A stretch of DNA of 64,000 nucleotides from Monoplex corrugatus (GCA_030674185.1 JAPXFY010000016.1:40077466-40141465), one strand, 5' to 3'. Shown: positions 1-10,830, counted from the first letter of the stretch. Notes: generated by a model from the sequence alone, not told the origin. Made by a program: numbers and translations.

Positions 1-30
<30 letters not shown>
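1..30. repeat. (CA)n microsatellite
   Basis: A pure CA dinucleotide run sits at the window edge and probably continues upstream. Confidence 0.95.
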
Positions 31-35
<5 letters not shown>

Positions 36-760
36 GGTGGAATCAAGTGAAACATGATTTTGACACAATGACCGGAATGAAAATTGGGGTTATATTTCTG
101 GAAAGCAGACATTTCATTACATAAGCAAAAATAAGAATTATTGACCGACCAAAACTAATGCATGGACACTGTTAGTATGAGGGAGGAAGAGAGTGTTGTT
201 TATATTGCCTGCATATCAAAAAATGCATTATAAACAAGTTTAAGAAAAAAAAACAGAGAGATAGGCAGCTTGTGGGGGAATGGCTGTGCCATAAATAACA
301 AATACATATGGTGCAAATGGTTTGAGTTGAACAGTATTTACTTGATACTCAAATGTTTCAGGTATGGATTACCGGAAAATGTTCTTGGGATTGTCAGCAT
401 TTACATTAAAACTTCAAAAGTAAGTTTGGTTTACTTACTGTGTGTGTGTGTACAAACTTGTGTGTGTGTGCATATATACATATTCATGTAATCATGCCTG
501 AATATGTCTTCTTCTCATTCACCGTCATACTTGGAGTTTAGTCTCAATAATGAAATTGGTCGGCTTCTATAGCATATCCACAGGCCCGTACAAGTTCTCC
601 CACAGGCTCTGAGTATGTCATTGACGGCCTTTTGTGTATATATGTGTGTGATAAAAGTCAAACGCAGAGAATGTGAACCTTTTGTTTATATATTGTATAT
701 CACAGTGGGAAGGGAAAGAGGCTGAAAAAAAGAATATAGAAGAGAAGGTATGACTGCTAT
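31..760. other. non-coding stretch, no gene seen
   Basis: AT-rich sequence with short GT runs (about 440-475). I see no ORF with coding character and no recognisable repeat family. Confidence 0.5.
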
Positions 761-789
761 TACCATGGTTGTTGTGGATGAATGTGTTC

Positions 790-1770
790 TGTCAGTCATC
801 TCATCATCATCATGTGCCCTGCCACATGGCGTTGCCAAGACCATGAGGCCCAACTCTGTCATTTACTTTTTCCTGTCCCACTTCAGCATTAAAATCTCCT
901 ATTCATTATTGCAGTGTCCTGTGATTTATATTCAGCCATGGCTGTCTCTAATTCTTCGTAGAAGCTATCAGATTCTTCCTCAGTACTTGTGGATGTTGAT
1001 GCACATATTTGGATGATGTTAATGTCAAATAGCTTGCTCCCAATTTAACTAATGAAACTTGGTCTGATATAGCCCAGTGTCCTTTGACAGACTTGGATTT
1101 GTCATTGTCCATTATGATGCCTACCCCTCTTTCATGTGTGTCCACCAGAATATATAATTGTATGCTTGCCTGATGTTATCATGTCTGTTTCCTTCCATCT
1201 CATCTTCCCGAGTCCTAAAATATTGATGTTTAGTCTTTCCATTAATACTGTAAATTTCCAAGTTGCAGTTTTTATATTTTTGAATCTGATCACTGTAACA
1301 TGATGATGGTCGGGTGTTACCTGCACATTATGACGTTCCCTACTGGATGAAGGTGCTCCAGTGTGAAGCCGTTATGTACATTGTTTAGGTCTCTTTTCAT
1401 TTGGCTGGCCATGTTTACATGGGAGGATAAGATAATGGTTTCCTGTTGCCTTCCATCAGTTTTTGTATGGATTCTCCATTAGCCTTGATGATTCCTATGA
1501 CTATCTACAAGGCAGTGAAAAGTGATTTTCTGTCAGAGTTTACTCCCCTAGCCTTGGTCTCTCCAGAGACAACAAAAGACAGTGGTGATTTTCTGTCAGG
1601 GTTTACACCCTTAGCCTTGATCTCTCCCGAGACACCCTCAAGGCAGTGGTGCTATTTTACCCATAGCTGGGGGTCTGGTTTTGTGGGTATCAAGGCATAT
1701 CCACACGCCGGTGGGCCTGCATGCCACATGTCTTTGGGCCAGACCTCCTCTGAGTCCCTCAAGTGTTAGG
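790..1770 (-). mobile_element. internally deleted LINE copy (endonuclease fused to 3' end)
   Basis: Read on the minus strand, about 1326 down to 860 encodes an apurinic-type endonuclease of a non-LTR retrotransposon. Visible motifs are NINILGLGKMRWKE, SGGHTHERGVG and, in another frame, GDFNAEVGQ followed by VGPHGLGN. The reading frame then runs directly into AMWQGT-stop and an (ATG)n tail at about 800-815, which is the 3' terminus seen in the LINE fragment at 7951-8290. The reverse transcriptase and everything between is absent. Upstream on the minus strand (about 1530-1770) lies GC-richer sequence with a near-duplicated ~70-bp block (1530-1560 and 1595-1625), probably the element's 5' UTR. 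Frameshifts break the endonuclease. The exact clade and the 5' boundary are uncertain. Confidence 0.75.
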
Positions 1771-2127
1771 CTGAGTCCATGAGGTGTTCAGTTACCATGG
1801 GGAGGCACAGCGTAGGGCTTGCTGATGGAGAGGCTATGTCCTGACAGACAGAGACTTATACACTCTACTGTCCTGTTCACAGATCTGCAAGCAGCAGTGT
1901 TAGCCAGCTGTGTGGGTTGAAAGCAGGTGACAGGCACGCAATCACTAGCCAACACTCTAGATGTGTCACTTCAGCCATTAAGACACATGATCTATCAGTG
2001 TTTTTTTTCTGATGTGGATTTATTGGTTTGTATATTGTGACTGTGTCTTCTGATTGTTCCTTACATTTTGTGTGATTAATTTTGTCATTATTTGATATCT
2101 GTATGTATTTTGATGACCTTTTGATTT

Positions 2128-2129
<2 letters not shown>

Positions 2130-2212
<83 letters not shown>
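2130..2212. repeat. (GT)n microsatellite
   Basis: About 40 GT units with one GG interruption near 2180. Cysteine/valine or threonine/histidine ORFs across it are artefacts of the repeat. Confidence 0.95.
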
Positions 2213-2215
<3 letters not shown>

Positions 2216-2639
2216 AGTCCCAAGAACCAATCTGCTGCTGGCAATATGCATTGTTCTGTAAGTGTCAGCATAGTTTGTTTTTTATTGGAGAGTTTTTTTT
2301 GTTTTGGTTTGGTTTGGTTTTCATCTTGATAATTAGCAAAACATAGCTTGTTATATTATTGTCTGGTGATGATGGATAGAAGTAACTCTGTTCAACTATG
2401 TAAGTATCCTGAACAACATGATGTAGTAAAGATGACAGTGGATACAGTTCAGAATTTTCACAACCCAAAAGACAGTGTGTTTCATTGTTCACCAACTGTG
2501 GATCACATGTTGTCACATTATCCATGTTAAGATTTCTGACAGTTCACTTTTTCTTTTCCTTTTTTTCCCATTTAATCTATTTTCTTTGGGTATGGTTGAC
2601 ATAGCGGTGGAACTCCTACCTTTCACTGTTCAGTGTGAC

Positions 2640-2830
2640 TGCATGGGATGGAATCTGAGTTGAAAAATGTTCCGTATGTGCGGCCTCCAGTGCACTCAGT
2701 TGTGAATGAGTACCTGACCCTGTGTAGGGATGGAGAGGGTAATTGAAGGCAGAGGAGATGGACACCCCCACTGTAACACTGGTCCCACACAAGACTGTAT
2801 GATAGGGTTGTACTCTATGCATGCTGTCAT
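2640..2830 (+). repeat. dispersed repeat, SINE-body-like
   Basis: It contains a GAGTACCTGACCCTGTGTAG-type segment followed by purine-rich sequence. A related arrangement (GGGTACCTGACTAGTTTCAG, then a GGTTGGAAAAGGTAGAGCC segment) recurs at about 42640-42775. No function is implied, and the boundaries are approximate. Confidence 0.4.
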
Positions 2831-2844
2831 AATAAATTCAGGCA

Positions 2845-3108
2845 TCAACAAGACCTGAGAGATACAGACACCTGCGGTGTTTGTCAGAAAATCAGAGCAA
2901 TACCCTCAGTGACACATCAGTCAGGTGGATAAGACTCAACTGTTTGGTCCCATTGTTCCCAATGAGCCCATAGCATGTTCAACTCTGGGTAAGAGCTTGT
3001 TGGAGCCAAAAATTCCCACAATGATTTTTGAATAGATTGATGAGAATTCGAATCCACAACCTTCTGGTCAGTAATTTATTGTGCTAACCATTACACCATG
3101 GGGACTTG
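2845..3108 (-). mobile_element. tRNA-derived SINE, family 1, copy 1
   Basis: On the minus strand the right edge reads as a tRNA-like head. It has a box-A-like TGGTGTAATGGTTAGCACA and a box-B-like GGATTCGAAT about 45 nt later, followed by a body containing an ACCCAGAGTTGA segment and a TCTGTATCTCTCAGG end. The same order of blocks recurs at 24089-24350 and 45590-45812. SINEs are non-coding pol III retroelements mobilised by LINEs. Confidence 0.7.
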
Positions 3109-3261
3109 TCATATAGAACACTTTTATGCTGGGTCTGTAACACATCATATTCCAGTATGTATAATTTCCCTAAGTCTTTATCACTTTACATTCTAGTGTA
3201 GGGAACACTTTTACCTTAGGTCTCTAACATATCACGTCATAATTTTATTCTGACAGATTGT

Positions 3262-3558
3262 CTATTATGGTTGGAATTTGGAGTTGGAGTTTGTTCAAGA
3301 GGGGTTCATCACACTCAGAGAATTCCATATGCACTCCTCCTAAATCTGCCAGCAGTTATTTGGAAAACTCACTTAGCCTGCACAAAACTTTATGCACTGG
3401 TAACGTCTTGAAATGGAGGGGTGGTGGGGGAGACAAGACCTATGGAAGGCAGAGCTGACACCACCAGGATGATGGAAACAATAACATGGGGAGTCAGCAG
3501 GCCAATTTTTAATGTTGGGGGCTGGGTTTGAACTCGAGATACAAGATGTAGCTAGTGG
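3262..3558 (-). mobile_element. tRNA-derived SINE, family 2, copy 1
   Basis: The plus strand shows, in order, TTTGTTCAAGAGGGGTTCAT, TCTGCCAGCAGTTATTTGG, the CTTGAAATGGAGGGG block, CTGACACCACCAGGATGATG, TTTTTAATGTTGGGGGCTGG and GTTTGAACTCGAGATAC. Read in reverse, the last block is a pol III box B and it begins the SINE head. Diverged copies lie at 17655-17945, 41133-41335, 46118-46425 and 58562-58805 (same strand), with partial opposite-strand copies at 15450-15590 and 47045-47235. Confidence 0.7.
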
Positions 3559-3617
3559 TACAAGGTATGTCAGTGTGAAACATCACTGTGCATGACTATT
3601 GGCATGTGTGTATACAG

Positions 3618-3728
3618 GGTGGTGTTCCTGATGGTGTCTGCAGCGGGTCTTACCTACAAGGTCCTTTTGCTACAGACACGGCTGGAAATGAGTCATTTGT
3701 GGACATCTGCATCACAAAGCACTGTCAG
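3618..3728 (+). CDS. candidate internal exon, gene not recognised
   Basis: An open segment of exactly 37 codons lies between an acceptor (TGTGTATACAG) and a donor (CAG|GTACAT). It starts GGVPDGVCSGSYLQGPF and ends ICITKHCQ. Codon choice is balanced and the composition looks protein-like rather than repeat-derived, with phase 0 at both ends. It may belong to the same transcript as the candidate exons at 6565 and 9317, which have the same donor style and strand. I do not recognise the protein. An open segment at 3794-3946 follows after only 65 nt and contains an in-frame TGA (see findings). No upstream or downstream exon confirms the model, so this is tentative. Confidence 0.4.
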
Positions 3729-3996
3729 GTACATGGATATTGACTGTTTAACTTCATATACACTAAAGCAAAAACTGCAATTTACCTGACCAGCATAGCT
3801 CCCTGTTAGTGGCAAAAAATAAGGAAGATGTCTGTGGCCTCCACATGAATATAATCGACTGTGAGCAGTCAGTGGTCCTGCTGCTCAACAAAGACTGAAT
3901 GGTGTCTTTGTTGTTCACTGTTCTGGCCAATGCCCTACAAGAAGGACGTACGCAAGTGGACTCTGGCTTGGTGTTCACCTCCTCCGTGTTTTGTTG

Positions 3997-4180
3997 TGTC
4001 CGAATGTGTCATTTGATTTTGTTCTTTCATTCTCGTTTTCAGTGTCTGAATTTGTCATTTGACTTTGTTCTCTCATTCTCGTTTTCAGTGTCTGAATTTG
4101 TCATTTGACTTTGTTCTCTCATTCTCGTTTTCAGTGTCTGAATTTGTCATTTGACTTTGTTCTCTCATTCTCGTTTTCAC
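3997..4180. repeat. 46-bp tandem repeat, 4 units
   Basis: Four nearly identical 46-bp units start at 3997, 4043, 4089 and 4135. Each contains CATTTGACTTTGTTCTCTC followed by ATTCTCGTTTTCAG, a polypyrimidine stretch ending in CAG. The last unit ends in CAC. Confidence 0.95.
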
Positions 4181-4340
4181 TTTGGTTTCACTCACTTGCA
4201 CCACTTTAATGAATTAACTGAACCTCTTCTTACCTATAGCAGTTCTCTATGGTTGATCATTCACGGACTAGCATGATAGTCAAATGAGTAAGATGTAGAA
4301 CTTCTGATCAAAAGGTTTCAGTTAGATCCTGCCTGGGTAC

Positions 4341-4966
4341 TTAACCCTTTCAGTGCCAAAGTGTAAATAAAGAGGTGAATTGCCTGTGCACAGAGTTTTA
4401 AACATCTTGACTTAGAATTAAAAAAAATTGGTATCTCAGCCCAGAAAACCCCACAACACGATATATTTTCTTGTTCAGTATACTTTACAACACACCAGGA
4501 GCAGCAGTACTTTCGTTTTTACGATCGCTAGTGCTAGTATTATCACTCCAACTCTTATCTGGGTCAAGTCCGACTTCGGACATCAACATCGAAATGTCGT
4601 CTGCATTATCATCATTTTCACTCTTATCGAATGAATCAAATCAGAATCAGCTCCACAAGTAATGATTTCTGCAACTTCTTTTGCTGTATAAGTTGTTTTT
4701 CGGGCCCGATCGACACTCAGTGTTGAAGCAAGTTCATCCGCCATTGTTTGCAGTCGCTGAATAGTTATCATCTGTAGGGGGTCATCTTTTCGATTGCACA
4801 GGTGGAAAAGACCGTAAAACGTCACACATACACAATTAGCATCTATTTATAGAGGGAATCCTGAAGTTTCTGTTGATATTTCACATGTCACTGAAAATGT
4901 TGGGGTTTTCTGGCTAAAAATAGGAAAGGTCGCCAAATATTCAGTCGGCGGCACTGGAGGTGTATG
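4341..4966 (-). mobile_element. piggyBac-like non-autonomous element relic
   Basis: The left edge is TTAA followed by CCCTTTCAGTGCC. The right edge has GGCACTGGAGGTGTA, an imperfect inverse of the left terminus. Subterminal inverted repeats are present: AGCCCAGAAAACCCC at about 4438 and GGGGTTTTCTGGCT at about 4901. Minus-strand reading at 4583-4825 gives ARKTTYTAKEVAEII followed in another frame by an acidic Asp/Ser-rich stretch, resembling the N-terminal region of piggyBac-family transposases. No catalytic domain is present. TTAA specificity and the termini suggest the piggyBac superfamily. The right TTAA is degenerate. Confidence 0.5.
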
Positions 4967-5669
4967 TTTAGCAGTGAACAGATTCAGGGTGGAGATTTTT
5001 TTTCTTCTTCTATGTTAAGTGCAACAAGCATTCTTTCATATGGACTGTTTTTTCTGTACAAAATGGAATTATTATTTTCGTATCGCCAGGTCAGCATAGT
5101 GTTAGTGTCCAAACCCTCTTTATGTGTTTACGCACAAGAACGTCAGGTATGCATGTTAAAGATCCCGTAAATCATGTAAGTGTCCAATAGCTTTTGGAAA
5201 CATAAAAATAGCTAGCAAGCGTGCCCATCAAAGATGGAATATGCAGACTGTGCAGCAACATTCTGCCTGTGCAGTGTTGGCAAAACAGTGTACATACACA
5301 TATCCAAGAAAATCGGAACACAGAAAAAAAGATCATTATCGCTCTTTTTACCGCCTGCTCCAGTTGTTTTTAGTTGATCACTTCACTTAGAGTGGACGTG
5401 GCCAGAAACATGTGTGACAGACTGCAAGTGACTCTTGCAAACAGGATAGATTTAAGGTTGTAAATGGCTGCTGAAAAAAACACTTTGCTTTAACCTGTCA
5501 GCTTGTTCACATACTTGTTCCTGTTTCCCTGTCTGACTTGACATAGTGTCTGTCTGCAGTAAGATACCACTGGCAGTAAGGTGCCACTGGTTTAATCATT
5601 TCGCTCACTCACCCTATTCACAGCAGGAAAGCTTAACCCTTTCACTCCCTCACCTTATACGTCAGCTGC

Positions 5670-6545
5670 AAAAACTTGAGAGTGAGAGACTTTGCTGGAT
5701 GTGACAGATATGAGAGCAAGAAGAGAAACTTAGTGGGATGTGACAAATATTGTGAGTATAAGTGATTGTAGTGATTGTAAGAGTGATAGACTGTGGATAT
5801 GACAGATATTTAGCGCAAGAATGAGAGATACTGAGTGTAATAATGATAGACTCTGGATGTGACAGATATTCAGTGTCCGAGTGACAGGTTTTGAATGTCA
5901 GAGTGACATGACAGCTATTGAGTGTCAGGGTGACTGATATTGAGTGTAAGAGTAACAGATATTGAGTGTAGAAGTGACAGACTGTGGATGTGACAGATAT
6001 TAAAGTGTAAGAGTGAGAGATCGTGAGTGAATATAAGAGTGACAGACTGTGGATATGACAGATACTGAGTGTAAGAGCGATGGATATCGAGTGTAAGAGT
6101 GACAGATTGTGGGTGTGATAGATATTTAGTTTAAGAGTGATTGGTATTGAGTGCAAGAGTGACAGACACTGAGTGTAAGAGTGAGAGATAGTGTAAGAGA
6201 GACAAATATTGGGTGTGAGAGTGAGAGATATTCAGTTTAAAAGCTAGAAGTGTTGTGTGTAAGAGTGAGAGATGCTGACTGCATGAGTGAGAGATAGTGT
6301 AAGAGTGACAGACATGGAGTGCAAGTGTGACTGATATTGAATGTAAGAGTGAGAGATATTTACTATGAGTGAGAGATATTTAGTGGAAGTGTGACAGATA
6401 TTTAGTGTCAGAAAGACAGACTTTTCTAGATGTGACAGATAGTGAGTGCAAGAGTGACTGATATTGAGGGCAAGTGTGACAGATATTGAATGTGAGAATG
6501 ACAGACTTTTCTGTAAGTGACAGACATTGAGCTTAAGAATGACAG
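5670..6545. repeat. degenerate ~30-bp minisatellite (GTGTAAGAGTGACAGATATT)
   Basis: Imperfect repetition of the motif AGTGTAAGAGTGACAGATATTG over about 870 bp, with variable unit length. Minus-strand serine/histidine-rich ORFs over it are by-products of the repeat. Confidence 0.85.
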
Positions 6546-6564
6546 ACTTTGCTGCATATGACAG

Positions 6565-6671
6565 GGACCAGAGTGATAGAAACATGTACTCAGTACACTG
6601 GGAGAGACAGAGGGGCCACCATACATCACCTGCATGACATGCTGAAGGCCAACCTGCAGCTGTTGGAACAG
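6565..6671 (+). CDS. candidate internal exon, gene not recognised
   Basis: The open segment ends ...HHLHDMLKANLQLLEQ at a CAG|GTACAT donor. The acceptor is either GACAG at 6564 (two leading bases, then TRVIETCTQYTGRDRGAT) or CAG at 6593 (phase 0, starting YTGRDRG). Leucine spacing suggests an amphipathic helix. CTG-rich codon use differs sharply from the surrounding AT-rich minisatellites. It joins in phase 0 to the candidate exon at 9317, giving a continuous heptad-like NLQLLEQVHQSLKSLE. I do not recognise the protein. Confidence 0.5.
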
Positions 6672-6854
6672 GTACATACCATATATATACCTCTTTTGTC
6701 AGTGTCACAGTTACACCTGTCTTGTCAATGTAACAATTACAGCATCATACAGATATTACTGTACATTATGTGTACTTTATATGATACCTGTATCATTATG
6801 TCAGTGACATTGTCATTAAAGTATTACTGTACACACTGTATTATACCTTATGAT

Positions 6855-7950
6855 ACCTGAATGTCAGTGAACTGTATGTATACCTTATGATACCTGTATG
6901 TCAGTGTAGTGTCATTAAGATATTACTGTAGTTTATGTATACCTTCTGATACCTGTATGTCAGTGACAATGTCATTAAGGTATTACTGTAGGTTATGTAT
7001 ACCTTATGATACCTGTATATCAGCGACAGTGTCATTAAGATATTACTGTAGGTTATGTATGCCTTCTGATACCTGTATGTCAGTGACACTGTCATTAAGA
7101 TATTACTGCAGGTTATGTATACCTTATCATACCTGTATATCGGTGACACTGTCATTAAGATATTACTGTAGGTTATGTATGCCTTATGATACCTGTATGT
7201 CAGTGACACTGTCATTAAGATATTACTGCAGGTTATGTATACCTTATATACCTGTATATCGTTGACACGTGTCATTAAGATATTACTGTAGGTTATGTAT
7301 GCCTTATGATACCTGTATGTCAGTTACAGTGTCATTAAGATATTACTGAGGTTATGTTACCTTATGATACCTGTATGTCAGTTACAGTGTCATTAAGATA
7401 TTACTGCAGGTTATGTATACCTTATGATACCTGTATGTCGGTGACAGTGTCATTAAGATATTACTGTAGGTTATGTATGCCTTATGATACCTGTATGTCA
7501 GTTACAGTGTCATTAAGATATTACTGTAGGTTATGTATACCTTATGATACCTGTATGTCAGTGACAGTGTCATTAAGATATTACTGTAGGTTATGTATGC
7601 CTTATGATACCTGTATGTCAGTGACAGTGTCATTAAGATATTACTGTAGGTTATGTATGCCTTATGATACCTGTATATCAACGACAGTGTCATTAAGATA
7701 TTACTGTAGGTTATGTATGCCTTATGATACCTGTATGTCAGTGACAGTGTCATTAAGATATTACTGTAGGTTATGTATGCCTTCTGATACCTGTATGTCA
7801 GTGACAGTGTCATTACTGTAGGTTATGTATACCTTATGATACCTGTATGTCAGTGACAGTGTCATTAAGATATTACTGTAGGTTATATATACCTTCTGAT
7901 ACCTGTATGTCAGTGACAGCATCATTAAGTTATTACTGTACATTATGTGG
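6855..7950. repeat. 60-bp minisatellite, about 17-18 units
   Basis: The unit contains TTATGTATGCCTTATGATACC followed by TGTATGTCAGTGACAGTGTC and ATTAAGATATTACTGTAGG. From 7500 to 7800 the units keep a perfect 60-bp period. Because 60 is divisible by 3, ORFs stay open on both strands (a Tyr/Cys/Ser-rich 20-residue repeat). These are not genes. The array resumes at about 8290-8450 after a LINE fragment. Confidence 0.95.
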
Positions 7951-8290
7951 TTTCCCAAGAAGTATGCAAAGACTTCCATGGACAGCAAAGAAAACAAACA
8001 GGACAGTCTTGAAGGAGACAGACACAAAGAGAACATTCATGAAGAAGATTAGGAAAAGACAGGCATCATTTTTAGGACATTTTATGAGGCAAGAGAAATT
8101 AGAGCACCTAGTCACAACAGAAAAGCTGGAGGGAAAAAGAGCACCAGGTAGATTCAGGGAGAAAATATTAGATGGATTTGGGGAGTGGATGAAGAGAGAG
8201 AGGGTGGGAGATGTACTTTCAGCAACAAAGGACAGATTCGTATGGAGGGTCATGATCGCCAACGCCATGCATCAGGGCACATGATGACAA
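7951..8290 (+). mobile_element. LINE 3'-end fragment (reverse transcriptase C-terminus)
   Basis: The open frame from about 7953 to the stop at 8282 reads RSMQRLPWTAKKTNRTVLKE, then IRKRQASFLGHFMRQEKLEH, GKRAPGRFREKILDGFGEWM and ends IANAMHQGT-stop with a short ATGATGA tail. This is the conserved C-terminal tail of endonuclease/RT proteins of one clade of animal non-LTR retrotransposons. The frame is intact over about 105 codons, so the insertion is comparatively young. It is 5'-truncated, which is typical of LINE insertion, and sits inside the 60-bp array, whose units continue on both sides. Confidence 0.8.
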
Positions 8291-8450
8291 CGATATGATA
8301 CCTGTATGTCAATGACATCATCATTATTATTACTGTTTCTACTGTGATACCTGTATTTCAATAACAATGCGCAAAGATATCATTGTGCATTATGTATGCC
8401 TTATGAGTCCTGTGTGTTAGTGACAGTGTCATTAAGGTATTACTTGTCAG
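8291..8450. repeat. continuation of the 60-bp minisatellite
   Basis: Diverged units (ATGATACCTGTATGTCAATG and a TTAGTGACAGTGTCATTAAG block) resume directly after the LINE fragment. This shows that the LINE interrupted a pre-existing array. Confidence 0.75.
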
Positions 8451-8529
8451 CAGCAGCTTATTAACTCGCAAGAAATCTGGTTCATAAGTGGTTTTAAAAG
8501 TAATTGAAATCCTTAAATTGTATCACTAT

Positions 8530-9295
8530 GTTTGATGGAGAGACATGGTTACACTTTAATTATACAATGATCTGTGATGAAAAGACATAGTTATGATTAT
8601 GCAGTGATCTGTGATGAATAGACAGTTATAATTATATAATGGTCTCTGACGGAGAGACATAGTTATTCTATAATTAGTCATAATTATACAATGATCTGTG
8701 ATGGAGAAACATCATTTTACTATAATTAGCTATAATTATACAATGATCCATGATGGAGAGACATAGTTGTAATGATACAATAATCTGTGATGGAGAGACA
8801 TAGTTTTCATAATTATACAATAATGTGTTATAGAGAGACATAGTTATAATGATACAATGATCTGTGACGGAGAGATATAGTTCTGCTATAGTCATGTAAT
8901 GATCTGTGATAGTGAGACATAATTATACAATGATCTGTGATAGAGACATAGTTATACAAAAAGGATACAATGATTAGTGATGGTGAGACATAGTTATACT
9001 ATAATTATACAAAGATCTGTAATGAAGAGACATTGTTATAATTATACAATGATGTGTATGGAGAGATGTAGTTACACAATAATCAGTGAAGTACAGATAT
9101 AGGTATAATTATACAATGATCTATAATGTAGTTACATACTGGTCTACTTATAATTATACAATGATCTGTGATGTAGAGATATAGTTACACTGGTCTTAAA
9201 ATTATACAGTGATCTGTGAAGCAGAGATACAGATATACTGGTTGATTATAATTGTACAATTATCTGTGATGTAGAAACATAGTTATACTGATCTG
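8530..9295. repeat. AT-rich ~40-60-bp minisatellite
   Basis: Repeated motif TATACAATGATCTGTGATGG + AGAGACATAGTTATA, about 15 diverged units of uneven length. No coding potential. Confidence 0.85.
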
Positions 9296-9316
9296 TTGGT
9301 GGGTTTTTCATTCCAG

Positions 9317-9378
9317 GTCCACCAGTCGTTAAAAAGTCTGGAGAGTTGTGCGGCTGGCAAAGATCAGCCCCCTGCCAA
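9317..9378 (+). CDS. candidate internal exon, gene not recognised
   Basis: After the acceptor TTTTTCATTCCAG the frame reads VHQSLKSLESCAAGKDQPPA and ends in two bases of a codon before a GTGACA donor. It abuts the 60-bp and AT-rich arrays but is GC-richer than them. In phase 0 it continues the helix-like ending of the 6565-6671 candidate. The donor GTGACA is weak and no downstream exon accepting phase 2 was found, so the model is incomplete. Confidence 0.45.
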
Positions 9379-9601
9379 GTGACATTCCTTCCTTACCTCC
9401 CCTGCTGTGAGGGGACAGCACTGTGTGCAATGGTTGACTTTACTGACAGTGCTACAAACATCACATCTATATGTGTCTGTGGCCTGTGCTTACCTCTGTC
9501 TGTGATCTCCGCTCCTAGTCCACACTTCTTCATGATACTTCCCACCTGGGAGAGACAGGCTGAAAGATACGGGTCTGCATCTGACTGAAATGAGAAAATT
9601 A

Positions 9602-9604
<3 letters not shown>

Positions 9605-9662
<58 letters not shown>
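9605..9662. repeat. (GT)n microsatellite
   Basis: An uninterrupted run of about 28 GT units. Confidence 0.95.
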
Positions 9663-9663
<1 letters not shown>

Positions 9664-9729
9664 ATGAATGATATGAGAGATATTTCTGTGTGCATACATA
9701 CATGTGTACATACATACATTTGTGTGTGA

Positions 9730-10830
9730 GTTAGAGAGACAGTAAGTTGTGTGTGATCACATGCAGGCACTGTGTATGTGATACCACTGAAGGAGTGATG
9801 AGTATTGTTTGTATTTTGTGTGGAGTGTATATGCATGCATGTGTTGTATAAATGTTTGTGCATATGAAGCAAAGTCTGAATGTACATGTGTGTACGTACT
9901 GTGTAATTTTGTATTCAGTCTCTTTGTATGTGATACTATCTTATGAGAATGATGACTATTTCTTTGTGTATGTTTTCTTTGAGTGCATGTTTGAGCATGT
10001 TCATGTTGTGTAAATGTATCAGTGCACAGTAAATAAAACCAAAAGTTTGTGTGAATTATAATCTGAACGATTGTGCATGCAGTGCTTGTTTTCACTCAGG
10101 CACTGTACCTGTGATACCCCATGGGGGTAAGAAGTACCGGTTTGAATACATTGTGCTTGAGTGTGTGTGTACATAAGCATACTATTTTCCAAAGTGTATG
10201 AGTCACTACAAAATCAGAATCAAAATGTGTTTACATGCTGTCTGAATACATGTGCATACAATGTGTGATAGTGTTCAGATATCTTATATCACTATATGTG
10301 ATGCCTTCACAAGAGTTAAAAAATTGTTTTTTGTATATTCTGATTGATGGCCTGCTTTCAAGGACAGAAACTGACACTGTCAAAATTTACTGACTTTTTC
10401 AAGTTAAATGGATGTGAATGTTAATTGTGCTTATACTTGGCAGTGTATTTGTGGACAAAGATTTAGAAAGTAAAGATGCTCATTGCTGGTGAGCATGAAC
10501 ATTTATACTTAAATATTCCACACATGTAGGTCTGAACACACATTCATACTACTCACAAGACAAAACAGCTGAAATATGACATTAGTATTCTTTATGCTGT
10601 GTGAAGTGTAGGCTTGGTAATTATTGAAATGCCTCTTGCACACACTCATGCATACATACACATACATGTAGATCTGAACACACACTGGCAATATTAACAG
10701 TTTTAAAGAGTCTTTATATTACATCATTACAGTTTATTGTGTATCAAGTTCTGACTTCATGATTATTGGAATCTCTGTTATATACACACATACCCACATA
10801 TAAACATGGATCTGAACAATAATGATAATG
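9730..10830. repeat. very degenerate ~140-190-bp tandem repeats
   Basis: Phrases such as CACTGTGTATGTGATACC recur at about 9768, 9923, 10103 and 10290. CATGTAGATCTGAACACAC recurs at about 10523, 10665 and 10805. The spacing is irregular, consistent with an old decayed array. No gene is seen. Confidence 0.5.

Noticed and set aside
2130..2212. Cys/Val- and His/Thr-rich ORFs over GT and CT runs (also near 9605, 24540, 42480, 59660, 60003)
   Set aside because: They are microsatellite translations without any domain.
6855..7930. Open frames on both strands across the 60-bp array (DTCMSVTVSLRYYCRLC-type repeat)
   Set aside because: A 60-bp period without stops leaves frames open on both strands by arithmetic. 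No other coding evidence.
10100..10136. Possible micro-exon (CACTCAG|GCACTGTACC ... GGG|GTAAGA)
   Set aside because: The same text recurs as part of degenerate tandem repeats at 9768 and 10290, so the splice-like borders are coincidental.
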